A DNA stretch of 64,000 bases from Altererythrobacter sp. Root672 (GTDB lineage: Bacteria; Pseudomonadota; Alphaproteobacteria; Sphingomonadales; Sphingomonadaceae). The DNA lies in assembly GCF_001427865.1 (NCBI RefSeq), contig NZ_LMHH01000003.1:354359-418358 (forward strand), read 5' to 3'. The notes below the pieces were generated by a model that was not told the DNA's origin, did not search any database, and was given only the letters and a program-made list of their open reading frames with translations. The position numbers were made by a program, and so were the translations under genes. This document shows, piece by piece, positions 33,754-43,477 of the stretch. The first letter of the stretch is position 1. The number at the start of each line of letters is the position of its first letter.

Positions 33754-35571
33754 ATGCCTTTTCCCAACTTACCGGCCGTTCTCGGCGAAGCTTTAGTCGC
33801 GCGCGGCTATTCCGATCCCACCCCCGTGCAAGCCGCGGTGCTCGAGCCTGAGGCGGCGGGGCGCGATCTTGTCGTTTCCGCGCAGACCGGCTCGGGCAAA
33901 ACCGTCGCTTTCGGCATCGCCATGGCGCCCGATTTGCTGCGGCCCGATGGCATGGCCGAATTCGGCACCAGCCCTCTGGCGCTGGTCATTGCCCCGACGC
34001 GAGAACTGGCGCTGCAAGTCAGCCGCGAACTCGTCTGGCTCTACGGCAAGTCCGGGATGCGGGTGGCGACTTGTGTCGGCGGCATGGACCCGTCGAAGGA
34101 ACGGCGCTCGTTGCGTGACGGACCGCAAGTCGTGGTGGGCACTCCTGGCCGTTTGCGCGACCACCTGGAGCGCGGCGCGCTCGACCTCGCTTCCCTGCGG
34201 ACGGTCGTGCTCGATGAAGCCGACGAGATGCTCGACATGGGCTTCCGTGAAGACCTCGAGGAAATCCTCGACGCGACGCCCGAAGCCCGTCGCACCCTAC
34301 TGTTCTCTGCCACCATGCCGGCGCCGATCACCCGGCTTGCCCAGCGCTACCAGCGCGATGCCTTGCGCATCTCCACCGTCAGCGAAGGCCGCGGACACGG
34401 CGATATCGCCTACCAGGCGGTCACCGTCTCGCCGTCCGAGATCGAGAATGCGGTGGTCAACCTGCTGCGCTTCCATGAAGCCGAGACCGCGATGCTGTTC
34501 TGCGCCACGCGCGAGAACGTCCGCCGGCTTCACGCCACCTTGCAAGAGCGCGGCTTTGCGGTCGTGGCGCTGTCGGGCGAACATTCGCAGTCGGAGCGTA
34601 ACCAGGCCCTCCAGGCCCTGCGCGACCGGCGCGCCCGCGTCTGCGTCGCAACCGACGTGGCGGCACGCGGCATCGACCTTCCGACGCTGAGCCTGGTGAT
34701 CCACGTCGAGATCCCGCGCGATGCCGAGACCTTGCAGCACCGTTCGGGCCGTACCGGCCGGGCGGGCAAGAAGGGCACGGCGGTTCTCGTGGTGCCCTAT
34801 CCGCGCCGCAAGCGGGTGGAATCGATGTTGCGCGGTGCAAAGGTCAATGCCGAGTGGATCGATCCGCCGACAGCCGAAGCCATTCGCCACAATGATCGTC
34901 AGCGGCTGATCGACGCGCTGCTCGAACCGGTCGAGTTCGACGAAGAGGATCGCGAGCTGGCTGCGCGCCTGCTGGCCGAGCGGAGCCCTGAAGATATTGC
35001 CGCCGCGCTGGTACGCGCCCATCGCGCTGCCTTGCCGCAGGCCGAAGAGCTGATCGCCAACACGCCCGAAGCGCGCCAGGCCGATAAGCAGGACCGCCAT
35101 CGTGCGGGCTTCGAGGACGTGGTCTGGTTCCGCATGGACATCGGCCGCAGCCAGAATGCCGATCCGCGCTGGATCCTGCCGCTGCTTTGCCGTCGTGGGC
35201 ATATCACTCGCAACGAGATCGGCGCGATCCGCATCACCGCGAACGAGACCCATTTCCAGGTCCCGCGGGCGATCGCCGACAAGTTCTCGTCAGCCCTTGC
35301 CCGCACAGCCGGAACCGAGGACGGCGGCGACGTCACCATCGAGAAATCGAACGACACACCGCGCGAGGCGGCTCGCGAGCATCGCAAGGGTGCCAGGACG
35401 CACGAACGGCCCGGTCACGCCGGACCCCCGCGCAAAGGCCCGCCAGGAGCGGCGCGCAAAGGTGCCCGTCCGGGAAATGAGGCCAAGCCGCGGTCGACCG
35501 ATTCGGCCCATGGGGCGAAGAAGCCCTGGCAGAAGAAGCCTCACCGCAAGAATCGCGGACCTGCAGAGTAG
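33754..35571 (+). CDS. DEAD-box RNA helicase with DbpA-type C-terminal domain
   Basis: ATP-dependent RNA helicase of about 605 aa, likely in ribosome assembly or cold-shock RNA remodelling. Motifs in order: PTPVQ (Q motif), AQTGSGKT (I), PTRELALQ (Ia), VLDEADEML (II), SAT (III), ATDVAARGID (V) and HRSGRTGRAG (VI). A DbpA/CsdA-like RNA-binding domain follows (RMDIGRSQNADPRWILPLL), then a lysine/proline-rich basic tail. I chose ATG 33754 at the start of conserved sequence; an open frame to 33625 has no family support. Confidence 0.92.
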   Translation: MPFPNLPAVLGEALVARGYSDPTPVQAAVLEPEAAGRDLVVSAQTGSGKTVAFGIAMAPDLLRPDGMAEFGTSPLALVIAPTRELALQVSRELVWLYGKSGMRVATCVGGMDPSKERRSLRDGPQVVVGTPGRLRDHLERGALDLASLRTVVLDEADEMLDMGFREDLEEILDATPEARRTLLFSATMPAPITRLAQRYQRDALRISTVSEGRGHGDIAYQAVTVSPSEIENAVVNLLRFHEAETAMLFCATRENVRRLHATLQERGFAVVALSGEHSQSERNQALQALRDRRARVCVATDVAARGIDLPTLSLVIHVEIPRDAETLQHRSGRTGRAGKKGTAVLVVPYPRRKRVESMLRGAKVNAEWIDPPTAEAIRHNDRQRLIDALLEPVEFDEEDRELAARLLAERSPEDIAAALVRAHRAALPQAEELIANTPEARQADKQDRHRAGFEDVVWFRMDIGRSQNADPRWILPLLCRRGHITRNEIGAIRITANETHFQVPRAIADKFSSALARTAGTEDGGDVTIEKSNDTPREAAREHRKGARTHERPGHAGPPRKGPPGAARKGARPGNEAKPRSTDSAHGAKKPWQKKPHRKNRGPAE

Positions 35572-35579
35572 GACTGTGA

Positions 35580-35614
35580 GCAGCTTGGTCGGCACCGACG
35601 TCTGACCAAGCTGC
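35580..35614 (+). terminator. Hairpin after the helicase gene
   Basis: An 11-bp perfect stem (GCAGCTTGGTC / GACCAAGCTGC) with a 13-base loop starts 9 bases after the helicase stop. There is no U-tract, so it is at best a weak intrinsic terminator or an mRNA 3'-end stabiliser. Confidence 0.45.
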
Positions 35615-35703
35615 CCAGTTATGGGCGAATCGCTTCCTCGCCCGGCGCAAATCATTGCGACGAACGGGTGCCCGAAGGCGAAAATCGATTTCTTCAGGAT
35701 GAC

Positions 35704-35790
35704 TGGTGCGGTCGAGAAGACTCGAACTTCCACGGGCTTTCGCCCACAACGACCTCAACGTTGCGCGTCTACCAATTCCGCCACGACCGC
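35704..35790 (-). tRNA. tRNA-Leu (anticodon GAG)
   Basis: 87 bases including an encoded CCA. The acceptor stem GCGGTCG pairs with CGACCGC. The D-arm contains AATTGGTAGACGCG, the anticodon loop is TTGAGGT (anticodon GAG), the long variable arm TGGGCGAAAGCCCG is the class II signature of tRNA-Leu, and GTTCGAGTC forms the T loop. Confidence 0.95.
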
Positions 35791-35938
35791 ATAATCGACA
35801 AGGGCCAGAAGTCGGCCCTCGCGGGGTAGGTGCGGGCCCTTAGCAAAGCGACCATACCCCTGCAAGCCGCGGGCAATAACATTCTTCACCGCTGCCGTTC
35901 TTGTTCAGGAACGGCCTTGGCAGGTGAGTGTTGGGTTA

Positions 35939-36178
35939 ATGGTCTATCAACCATACAAGATGAGCATTTCGGCGCTCTTGCTGGCCGCGGCCGCCACGGT
36001 CGTGGTGCCCTCGCCCCCCGAAACATCGGGGGCAAAGGTCGTGCAAGCGCAAGCGCGGGCCGTCATTCTGGAGCCGGTAATCGTGCGCCAGGACCGCGGC
36101 ATCGACGAAACGCGAAAAGACGCTCCGCAGTCACAGCGCACCAGCCGCGAGGGCAAAGTCTTCTACGAGTTCCAGTAA
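35939..36178 (+). CDS. Small hypothetical secreted protein
   Basis: 79 aa (or 72 from an internal ATG at 35960). The N-terminus SISALLLAAAATVVV is signal-peptide-like and the rest is hydrophilic, ending EGKVFYEFQ. No family recognised and no strong ribosome-binding site, so the start is uncertain. It lies alone between the tRNA and the convergent DUF3426 gene. Confidence 0.5.
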   Translation: MVYQPYKMSISALLLAAAATVVVPSPPETSGAKVVQAQARAVILEPVIVRQDRGIDETRKDAPQSQRTSREGKVFYEFQ

Positions 36179-36199
36179 CGCGCACCTGACGGCGGCGAG

Positions 36200-37048
36200 T
36201 TAGGTGGGCTTCCAGCCGATCTCTGCCACGCGGGCGGAGCGGGGGACGTCGGTCACCGCTTCGTTCACGGTCACGCTTTCGCCGGGCGCCAGGCTGCGCT
36301 TGGGCGGCTGGACTTCCCAGCTGTAGACGATCCGTTCGCGGGCATCGCGCAGCACGATCAGGATCGGCGGCACGTCTTCTGTCCGGCCACCGACATTGGT
36401 GATCGTTCCGCTCGCGCCGAAATACTCGGTGCCGTTCGGGGTCTGGCGGCGTTCCTGACGGTCGGCCGGGAAGTCCAGTTGCAGGTCTGTCCGGTTATAG
36501 CCGAACGTCGGCTGGTTCACCGGGACCCAATCGGGAAGGCCCAAGTAGGAAACCGCAGCAGTGGCGCCCACGGCCAGAACCGCGAAGATCCCAGCGGCCC
36601 AGGTCCACGCGCGCAGCGGATTGCGCCTGCGCCTGAACGGCGGTGCCGAATCGAACTGCGAGATCGCTTCTTCAGAGTCCGCCGGCTCGCTAACGCGGGG
36701 CGCCTCGTAAGGCGGTGGGGGCGGAATGTCCTCGGCCTCGGGCTCCGCGAACGGGATATCCGCGACGTCTTCTTCGACTTCGGGCTCCGGCGGAGGCGGC
36801 GTGGTCACGAAGCGCGGACGTTCCGAGGCTGCGACCGGTTCGGGTTCGGGCTCCGGTTCTGGCGGCGGGGGCGGAGCGGGTTGCGCTACCTCGGCCTGCA
36901 TCGGTTCCTGCTCTGCCAGCTCCAGAGCCGGCGGATCCTGGTACCAGCTGTGCCGGCACTTGGCGCAACGTACAGTGCGACCTTCAAGGCCAATCGCACT
37001 ATCCGGCACCACATAGCGCGTCGTGCACGCAGGGCATGAAATAATCAT
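36200..37048 (-). CDS. Zinc-ribbon (MJ0042-type) / DUF3426 membrane protein
   Basis: 282 aa. An N-terminal zinc ribbon with C5, C8, C28 and C31 (CPAC ... CAKC) is followed by a long proline/glutamate-rich linker, one transmembrane helix ([20 protein letters not shown]) and a C-terminal DUF3426 domain outside the cytoplasm. The family is common next to ftsE in alphaproteobacteria, as here, where it is divergent from ftsE. Function unknown; an envelope or division-linked sensor role is only a guess. Confidence 0.85.
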   Translation of the reverse strand: MIISCPACTTRYVVPDSAIGLEGRTVRCAKCRHSWYQDPPALELAEQEPMQAEVAQPAPPPPPEPEPEPEPVAASERPRFVTTPPPPEPEVEEDVADIPFAEPEAEDIPPPPPYEAPRVSEPADSEEAISQFDSAPPFRRRRNPLRAWTWAAGIFAVLAVGATAAVSYLGLPDWVPVNQPTFGYNRTDLQLDFPADRQERRQTPNGTEYFGASGTITNVGGRTEDVPPILIVLRDARERIVYSWEVQPPKRSLAPGESVTVNEAVTDVPRSARVAEIGWKPT

Positions 37049-37198
37049 TGCAGGGGAATCTTATGACTCTTGGCAACTGGCAACAAGGCGCACACCCTCA
37101 ACTCAGCGCCTTGCGTGGCTTTTTTCCACATCGAACAGCAGCTATAGCCCCCCAAGCATGCTCATTTTCCTTCATCCGCACCGCTCCCGAGGCCGACC

Positions 37199-37924
37199 GT
37201 GAGCGCAGGGGAGGGGAGCATCGTCCAATTCGACAACGTCGGTTTGCGTTACGGCACCGAACGAGAGGTGCTGAGCGACATCGCGTTCACGCTCTATCCG
37301 GGCAGTTTTTACTTCCTCACCGGGGCCAGCGGTGCGGGCAAGACCTCGCTCCTCAAGCTGCTCTATCTGGCCCAGCGCCCTTCGCGCGGGGTCATCCGCA
37401 TGTTTGGCACCGACGTGATTACCGTGCCGCGCAACCGGCTTCCGGACTTCCGCCGGCGCATCGGCGTGGTGTTCCAGGACTTCCGCCTGGTTCCCGACTT
37501 GTCGGCGTTCGACAACGTCGCCCTGCCACTGCGCGTTTCCGGCGTTCCGGAGAGCGAGATCCGCAAGCCGGTGGCAGACATGCTCCAGTGGGTCGGGCTC
37601 GAACAACGGGCTGACGCGCGGCCTGCCAGTCTTTCCGGCGGCGAGCAGCAGCGTGTCGCCATCGCCCGCGCCGTGATCGCCCGGCCGGAGATCCTCGTCG
37701 CCGACGAGCCGACGGGCAACGTCGATCCTGAGATGGCGGTGAAGCTCTTGCGCCTGTTCGAGGCGCTTAACCGCCTTGGCACCACCGTGGTGGTCGCAAC
37801 ACACGATGTTCATTTGCTGAAAAAGGTGCCGGACTCGCTCATCATGCGGCTCGATCGTGGGCGACTTTCCGATCCGACAGGCGCGCTGCGCTATCCCCCG
37901 CGGCGCGAGACGGTCGGTCAATGA
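37199..37924 (+). CDS. ftsE: Cell-division ABC ATPase FtsE
   Basis: ATPase subunit of the FtsEX complex that links the divisome to peptidoglycan hydrolase activation; 241 aa. Walker A GASGAGKT (42-49), signature LSGGEQQR and Walker B ILVADEP are complete, as are Q-loop VVFQDF and H-loop THD. Start is GTG 37199. Its stop overlaps the ftsX start (ATGA). Directs the operon ftsE-ftsX-ydcF-plsC. Confidence 0.93.
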   Translation: MSAGEGSIVQFDNVGLRYGTEREVLSDIAFTLYPGSFYFLTGASGAGKTSLLKLLYLAQRPSRGVIRMFGTDVITVPRNRLPDFRRRIGVVFQDFRLVPDLSAFDNVALPLRVSGVPESEIRKPVADMLQWVGLEQRADARPASLSGGEQQRVAIARAVIARPEILVADEPTGNVDPEMAVKLLRLFEALNRLGTTVVVATHDVHLLKKVPDSLIMRLDRGRLSDPTGALRYPPRRETVGQ

Positions 37925-38817
37925 AGGCGCTGCGAATGGCCGCGAGCGATCGGCTCTTGCCGCAGGCGCGGATCGCCGGGCCGATGCCGTGGGTCATCGC
38001 GATCATGATCGCCCTCACGGTGATCGCCGCGGGTGCGGGCCTGGGCTTGCGCAATCTCACCCAGAGCGCGCGGAGCGAGATCGCCGGCGGCCTCACGGTG
38101 CAGATTGTCGAAGGCCGTCCAGCAGAGCGCGAACGGCAGGCGCTGGTCGTCATCTCGCTGCTGGACGACCTCGATGACGTTGCGGAATTTCGCCGCGTGC
38201 CGGACGAGGAGCTCAATGCCCTGCTCGAACCGTGGCTCGGCCCACAGGCAGCATCGGCGGAAGACGCGCTGCCGGTTCCGGCGATGATCGACGTGAAGCT
38301 CTCCGGACCCATGACCGACAAGCGGCTTGAGGGTTTGCGGACCATGATCATAGCCTCGGCCCCTTCCGCGCGGGTCGACGCGCAGGCGCGCTGGCTGCAG
38401 CCGGTGTTCGACGCTGCTGCATCGCTGCAATGGCTTGCCGTGGGCCTGATCGTGCTGCTGGCGGGCACGAGTGCCGCAGCCGTGTGGCTGGCCGCGCGAA
38501 GTGCCCTTGGCAGCAACCACGAGACGATTGAGATCGTTCACCTACTCGGCGGCACTGACGCGCAGATCGCGCGCATCTTCCAGCGCTCGGTCGCGTTCGA
38601 CGCGGCATTGGGCGGCCTTGCCGGCCTCGCGCTGGGTCTCACCGCAGTCCTGTTGCTGGGCAAGCAGTTCGCGGCACTGGGTTCAGGAATGGTCGCGGGC
38701 GGCGGGCTTGGGCCGGTCGATTGGATGATTCTCGCATCCATTCCGGTGATAGGCGTGGTCCTTGCGGTCCTGACCGCTCGCCTGACGGTGCTGGCTGTGC
38801 TGAGGCAAATCCTGTGA
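37921..38817 (+). CDS. ftsX: Cell-division permease FtsX
   Basis: Membrane partner of FtsE, 298 aa. Four hydrophobic segments flank a periplasmic domain after TM1, as in FtsX: TM1 near residues 20-40, then TMs around 160-185, 215-240 and 265-290. The N-terminus is short compared with E. coli FtsX. It overlaps ftsE by 4 bp and the next gene by 4 bp. Confidence 0.9.
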   Translation: MKALRMAASDRLLPQARIAGPMPWVIAIMIALTVIAAGAGLGLRNLTQSARSEIAGGLTVQIVEGRPAERERQALVVISLLDDLDDVAEFRRVPDEELNALLEPWLGPQAASAEDALPVPAMIDVKLSGPMTDKRLEGLRTMIIASAPSARVDAQARWLQPVFDAAASLQWLAVGLIVLLAGTSAAAVWLAARSALGSNHETIEIVHLLGGTDAQIARIFQRSVAFDAALGGLAGLALGLTAVLLLGKQFAALGSGMVAGGGLGPVDWMILASIPVIGVVLAVLTARLTVLAVLRQIL

Positions 38818-39344
38818 TTCGTCGTTTTCTTTCATCGCTCTTCGTCTTGTGGGTCCTGGGATTCCTGTGGTTCGCTGTCGCCCTGCCGCAACCTGCGGGC
38901 AAGCAGAAGACCGACGCGATCGTCGTGCCGACCGGCGCCGGCGGCCGCATCCCGCGTGGGCTGGCGTTGCTGCGTTCGGGAGAGGCGCCAAAGATGCTCG
39001 TCACCGGGGTCTATAGCGATGTGAAACCCCGCGAGTTCGAGGTCGAATACGGCGTGTCGCCGGAGTTGATGGACTGCTGCGTGACGCTAGGGTTCGCCGC
39101 GCTCGACACCCGCGGTAACGCTCGCGAGACTGCCGAGTGGATCGCGGAGCAGAAGGTCCGCAGCCTGCGCCTGGTGACGTCCGACTGGCACATGCGCCGC
39201 GCCTCGCTGGAGCTGCAGAGTGCGTTGCCCGACGGCATCGAGATCTTGCGCGATGCCGTCCCGTCCAAGCCGTCGCTCTCGATGCTGTTCCTGGAGTATC
39301 ACAAGTTCCTAGCTGCCTGGGTGGTCCAGGCCCTTCCGGGTTAA
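38814..39344 (+). CDS. YdcF/DUF218-family membrane protein
   Basis: 176 aa with one N-terminal transmembrane helix (FVLWVLGFLWFAVALP) and a DUF218 domain: DAIVVPTGAGGRI, NARETAEWI and the conserved SDWHMRRA. I chose GTG 38814 because it overlaps the ftsX stop (GTGA) and directly starts the helix; the frame is open to 38721. The family has roles proposed in envelope polysaccharide metabolism or barrier function but no fixed reaction. Confidence 0.85.
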   Translation: MIRRFLSSLFVLWVLGFLWFAVALPQPAGKQKTDAIVVPTGAGGRIPRGLALLRSGEAPKMLVTGVYSDVKPREFEVEYGVSPELMDCCVTLGFAALDTRGNARETAEWIAEQKVRSLRLVTSDWHMRRASLELQSALPDGIEILRDAVPSKPSLSMLFLEYHKFLAAWVVQALPG

Positions 39345-39348
39345 GGCG

Positions 39349-40029
39349 ATGAACGTGGTGCGAAGCCTGCTGTTCTACCTCGCGTTCTACGCGGGAAGCT
39401 TCTTCTACGTCGGCATGTCGGCTCTCGTGGCGATGGTCGCGCCGAGCCGCGTGCGCCCATTCCCCGACGCCTGGTCCAGATACCACCGGGCCTGCACCAG
39501 GGTACTGTTGGGGATCAAGGTCGTTGAGATCGGACACAGGCCTGACGGCCCCGCGCTTTTCGCGATCAAGCACGAGAGTTTCTTCGAGGCGATCGACCTG
39601 CCCAACTTGCTCGATTACCCCGTGCCGTTCGGCAAGCAGGAGCTGTTCGAGATTCCCGGCTGGGGCCGGGCCGCGCGCGCTTACGGCTCGGTTGAGGTCC
39701 GGCGGGACCAGGGGGCCAAGGCACTCCGCGCGATGATGACCGACGCGCGTAAATTCATAGCGAGCGGCCGCCCGCTGGTGATCTTTCCCGAAGGCACCCG
39801 CGTGCCCCACGGAACGCGACCGCCGCTCCAGGCGGGCTTTGCCGGGATCTACAAGCTGATCGGGCTGCCGGTCGTGCCGGTGGCAGTAAACAGCGGGCCG
39901 CTATACCATCGCCTGTGGAAGCGATCCGGCACGATCACCCTGCAGTTCGGAGAGGTGATCGAGCCAGGACTACCGCGCGAGGAAATCGAGGTGCGTGTCC
40001 ATGCGGCGATCAACGCGCTGAACTCTTGA
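39349..40029 (+). CDS. plsC: 1-acyl-sn-glycerol-3-phosphate acyltransferase
   Basis: Makes phosphatidate for phospholipid synthesis; 226 aa, membrane-associated by an N-terminal hydrophobic segment. The catalytic motif reads H-ESFF-E (HX4E) instead of the textbook HX4D, a variation known in proteobacterial members, and the substrate-binding motif FPEGTR is intact. It starts 4 bp after the DUF218 gene, so it is co-transcribed with ftsEX. Confidence 0.88.
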   Translation: MNVVRSLLFYLAFYAGSFFYVGMSALVAMVAPSRVRPFPDAWSRYHRACTRVLLGIKVVEIGHRPDGPALFAIKHESFFEAIDLPNLLDYPVPFGKQELFEIPGWGRAARAYGSVEVRRDQGAKALRAMMTDARKFIASGRPLVIFPEGTRVPHGTRPPLQAGFAGIYKLIGLPVVPVAVNSGPLYHRLWKRSGTITLQFGEVIEPGLPREEIEVRVHAAINALNS

Positions 40030-40143
40030 TGGGTTGAGCTTTGCTGGCCGGCGGCGCTCGAGTTTGCGCAGGCTTGCCAGTCCCATGCCATTCGGGCGAA
40101 TAAGGGCCGTCACCCGAACCGATATCGGGGGCGGGGAGGGGCC

Positions 40144-41376
40144 ATGGTCAAGGGGACGTTTCGCTTCCTAATCGCGCTGGCGTTCGCACTGGGCGCCAAT
40201 CCCGCTTCGGCGCAGAAGTTTGCCGAGCTCGCGCGAACTCCGCCGATGGGGTGGAACAGCTGGAACCATTATGGCTGCGAGATCGATGAGACGCTCATTC
40301 GTCGGACGGCCGATGCGCTGGTCGCCAACGGCATGCGCGACGCGGGCTACGTCTACGTCAACATCGACGATTGCTGGCAGGGTGAGCGGGACGCAAACGG
40401 CTTCCTGCAGCCGGACGCCCGGCGATTTCCCTCCGGCATCAAGGCGCTGGCCGACTACGTCCATGCCCGCGGGCTCAAGCTGGGCATCTACTCGGACGCC
40501 GGATCGAAGACCTGCGGGGGCAGGGCCGGAAGTCAGGGCCACGAATTCCAGGACGCGCTCCAGTTCGCGCGATGGGAAGTCGATTACCTGAAGTACGATT
40601 GGTGCAATACCGGCACTGGCCCGGCGCAGCGCAACCCTCGCGAAGCCTATGCGACGATGCGCGATGCTATCCGCGCGGCCGGGCGTCCGATCGTGTTCTC
40701 GATCTGCGAGTGGGGAGAGAACAAGCCCTGGGAATGGGCCGGGGAGATCGGGCACCTGTGGCGCACCACGGGTGACATCGTGAATTGCTGGAACTGCGAG
40801 CTAGGACACGGCAGCTGGACCAGCTGGGGCATTCTCAACATTCTCGACAAGCAGGCCGGTCTGCGAAAGTACGCGGGCCCGGGCGGCTGGAACGATCCGG
40901 ACATGATGGAAGTCGGCAACCTTCCGAGCCTGGCCGAGAACCGCTCGCACTTCGCGATGTGGACGATGCTTGCCGCGCCGCTCATCGCCGGGACCGACAT
41001 TGTCTCGATGAAGCCGGAGATCGCGGCGATCCTGACCAACCCGCGGCTGGTCGCGATCAGCCAGGATCCGCTCGGTATCCAAGGCTTTGCCTGGCATCGC
41101 ACGCCCGAACTCGAAGTCTGGGCGAGACCGCTTGCCGACGACAAATGGGCGATCGCCGTCCTCAACCGCTCCGACGTCCAGCGCACTCACCGGATCGATT
41201 TTGCCGGCGAACCGCTATCGGACGATCTCAATCAGAAGTTCGCCAAGATCGGCGAGCGTCACTACGCGATCACCGACCAGTGGACCGGCCAACCGCGCGG
41301 CACGACACCGCAGCCGTTGGACGTGACCGTCGATGCCCGGGACACGGCGGTGTTCCTGCTCACGCCCGAGGGGTGA
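40144..41376 (+). CDS. Alpha-galactosidase, GH27
   Basis: Exported exo-alpha-galactosidase of 410 aa, likely removing galactose side chains from galactomannan or galactoglucomannan. A Sec signal ends near ASAQ. GH27 hallmarks: PPMGWNSWN near the start, the nucleophile D152 in YLKYDWCN, acid/base D211 in WRTTGDIV, and a C-terminal beta-sandwich. It sits away from the hemicellulose island without a LacI-type operator, yet complements the GH5 mannanase at 13686-15035. Confidence 0.93.
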   Translation: MVKGTFRFLIALAFALGANPASAQKFAELARTPPMGWNSWNHYGCEIDETLIRRTADALVANGMRDAGYVYVNIDDCWQGERDANGFLQPDARRFPSGIKALADYVHARGLKLGIYSDAGSKTCGGRAGSQGHEFQDALQFARWEVDYLKYDWCNTGTGPAQRNPREAYATMRDAIRAAGRPIVFSICEWGENKPWEWAGEIGHLWRTTGDIVNCWNCELGHGSWTSWGILNILDKQAGLRKYAGPGGWNDPDMMEVGNLPSLAENRSHFAMWTMLAAPLIAGTDIVSMKPEIAAILTNPRLVAISQDPLGIQGFAWHRTPELEVWARPLADDKWAIAVLNRSDVQRTHRIDFAGEPLSDDLNQKFAKIGERHYAITDQWTGQPRGTTPQPLDVTVDARDTAVFLLTPEG

Positions 41377-41388
41377 GCGATCCGTCCG

Positions 41389-42297
41389 TCAGTCGTGATC
41401 CTTGCGTCCGAAGTCGGGCCGGGCATCGTCCTGGCCGATCGCGACGATCGAGCGGCGGATAGAGCGGGTTCGGGCGAACAGCTCGAACATGGTTTCCCCG
41501 TCGCCTGCGCGGATCGCTTCTCGCATCAAGGCGAGGTCGGTCAGGAACCGGTCGAGCATTTCCAGCACTGCATCGCGGTTCTGCAGGAACACGTCGCGCC
41601 ACATGGTAGGGTCCGACGCGGCAATACGGGTGAAGTCGCGGAAGCCGCCAGCGGAGTACTTGATCACCTCTCCGCGCGTCACCTGTTCGAGGTCGGAAGC
41701 GGTGCCGACGATGGTGTAGGCGATGAGGTGGGGGATGTGGCTGGTGACGGCGAGCACCATGTCGTGGTGTTCGGCATCCATGGCGTCGACCATGGCGCCA
41801 AGCGCTTTCCAGAACTCGATCAGCGCGCTGACTTGCTCCGGATCCGCACTGGCCGGCGGAGTGAGGATGCACCAGCGGTGGTGGAACAGGCTGGCGAAAC
41901 CGGCGTCCGGGCCGGAGTGCTCGGTGCCCGCGACCGGATGCGCGGGAATGATCGCATGGTTGGGCAGGGCCTCGGACAGGGCCTTGGCGACGGTCCGCTT
42001 GGACGATCCGACGTCGCTCACTAGCGCATCTGTCCGCAGCGCCGCGGAAATCTCGCGCGCGACTTCCGTCATTGCGCCAACCGGTACACAGAGAATGACG
42101 AGGTCCGCCTCTGCAACCGCATCGCTCGCGGTTTCGCAGATCGTGCCGGCCAGCCCACGCTCCCTGGCGCGCTGGCGCACCGCGGGATCGATGTCGTAGC
42201 CCGTGGTGGTCACGCCGGGCAGGTGCTGCGCGACCGCGAGGCCGATCGAGCCGCCGAGCAAGCCAAGGCCGATAATGGCAACGCGTTCGAACTTCAC
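41389..42297 (-). CDS. tyrA: Prephenate/arogenate (cyclohexadienyl) dehydrogenase
   Basis: NAD(P)-dependent oxidative decarboxylation in tyrosine synthesis; 302 aa. The Rossmann motif [10 protein letters not shown] starts at residue 10, with SDVGSSK and [11 protein letters not shown] as substrate-site motifs. GTG 42297 overlaps the hisC stop by 4 bp (GTGA), so it is coupled to hisC. Alphaproteobacterial members often accept both prephenate and arogenate. Confidence 0.92.
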   Translation of the reverse strand: MKFERVAIIGLGLLGGSIGLAVAQHLPGVTTTGYDIDPAVRQRARERGLAGTICETASDAVAEADLVILCVPVGAMTEVAREISAALRTDALVSDVGSSKRTVAKALSEALPNHAIIPAHPVAGTEHSGPDAGFASLFHHRWCILTPPASADPEQVSALIEFWKALGAMVDAMDAEHHDMVLAVTSHIPHLIAYTIVGTASDLEQVTRGEVIKYSAGGFRDFTRIAASDPTMWRDVFLQNRDAVLEMLDRFLTDLALMREAIRAGDGETMFELFARTRSIRRSIVAIGQDDARPDFGRKDHD

Positions 42298-43376
42298 TGC
42301 GTGTTCTCCGCCAGCGTGCGGAGCACATCGGCCACTTCGTCCATCTGTGCCTCGGTCCCGATCGTGATACGCAAAGCCTGCGGCAGGCCCTGGCCCGGCA
42401 GATGACGCACGGCATAGCCGGCATCGTTCAGCCCGTTGAGCGCCGTTTCGGCCGTCAACGCACCTTCGAACAGGATGAGCACGAAATTCGCCTCGCTGGG
42501 AAGCGGACGCAGTCCGAAGTTGCCGAGCGCTTCCAGCGCGGCGACGAACTTGGCCCGGACGCGCGTGTTGGAATCGCGCGACGAGACGACGAAGCCCTGG
42601 TCTCCCACAGCCGCGAGGGCCGCCTGTTGCCCGGCAAGGTTCACGTTGAACGGTCCGCGAATGCGGTTGAGCGCAGCAATGAGGGCCGGCGCACCGGTGG
42701 CCCAGCCGATCCGCTCTCCGGCAAGACCGTAAGCCTTGGAGAAAGTGCGCATGACCAGAACATTGTCGTGCGTGTTAGCCAGCGCCACGCCGCCATCGTC
42801 GTCTTCCGGCGCGACATATTCGGCGTAAGCCTGGTCGATCACCAGCAGCACATGGCCCGGCAGGCCAGCGTGCAGCCGCGCAAGCTCTGCCCGCGACATA
42901 TAGCTGCCGGTGGGATTGTTCGGATTGGCGACGAAGACCACCCGCGTCCGCTCTGTCACGCAGGCGAGCAGGGTGTCGACATCGGTCCCGTAATCGGCGT
43001 CCGGCGCTTCGACCGGCGTTGCTCCGCACCGCCGCGCCGCGATCTCGTAGAGCGAGAAGCCGTAACGTACGTAAAGCACTTCGTCCCCAGGGCCTGCGAA
43101 GGCACTGGCGGCCACGGTGAGCAATTCGCCCGAGCCCGTGCCGCAGACGATCCGCGCCGGATCCACACCGTGCAGCGCGCCGAGCGCGTCACGCAGTTCC
43201 GTCGAATCGGGATCGGGATAACGATCAGGCCCCGGCGCTGCGGCGCGTGCCTTCAGCGCGGCCTCGCTGGTGCCGAGCGGGTTCTCGTTGGCGGACAGCT
43301 TGACGAGCTTGCGCCCGTCAGCGGCCTTGCTCTTGCCGGGCACGTAGGCATGGATTGCCTCGATCCACGGCTTCAT
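42294..43376 (-). CDS. hisC: Histidinol-phosphate / aromatic aminotransferase
   Basis: PLP-dependent aminotransferase of 360 aa. NENPLG near the start, the central NPNNPTG motif, and the PLP lysine in [10 protein letters not shown] are present. I chose ATG 43376 (MKPWIEAI) since the family begins there; the frame is open to 43502 through the divergent metX promoter. Pairing with tyrA suggests it works in tyrosine/phenylalanine synthesis as well as, or instead of, histidine synthesis. Confidence 0.9.
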   Translation of the reverse strand: MKPWIEAIHAYVPGKSKAADGRKLVKLSANENPLGTSEAALKARAAAPGPDRYPDPDSTELRDALGALHGVDPARIVCGTGSGELLTVAASAFAGPGDEVLYVRYGFSLYEIAARRCGATPVEAPDADYGTDVDTLLACVTERTRVVFVANPNNPTGSYMSRAELARLHAGLPGHVLLVIDQAYAEYVAPEDDDGGVALANTHDNVLVMRTFSKAYGLAGERIGWATGAPALIAALNRIRGPFNVNLAGQQAALAAVGDQGFVVSSRDSNTRVRAKFVAALEALGNFGLRPLPSEANFVLILFEGALTAETALNGLNDAGYAVRHLPGQGLPQALRITIGTEAQMDEVADVLRTLAENTQ

Positions 43377-43477
43377 TGCCGGTCGGGAAATAGGAGCCCC
43401 TTCGTTCACCGCCGCGCGCATAGCCGCAAGCAGCAGCAATTGACAGCCCGCTTGGGCTATCCCATCCCCCACCAAGC

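Noticed and set aside
43377-43477. Possible SAM riboswitch ahead of metX
   Set aside because: Only a 5-bp AGCCC/GGGCT hairpin is seen; no conserved SAM-II-like core, and the leader is very short.
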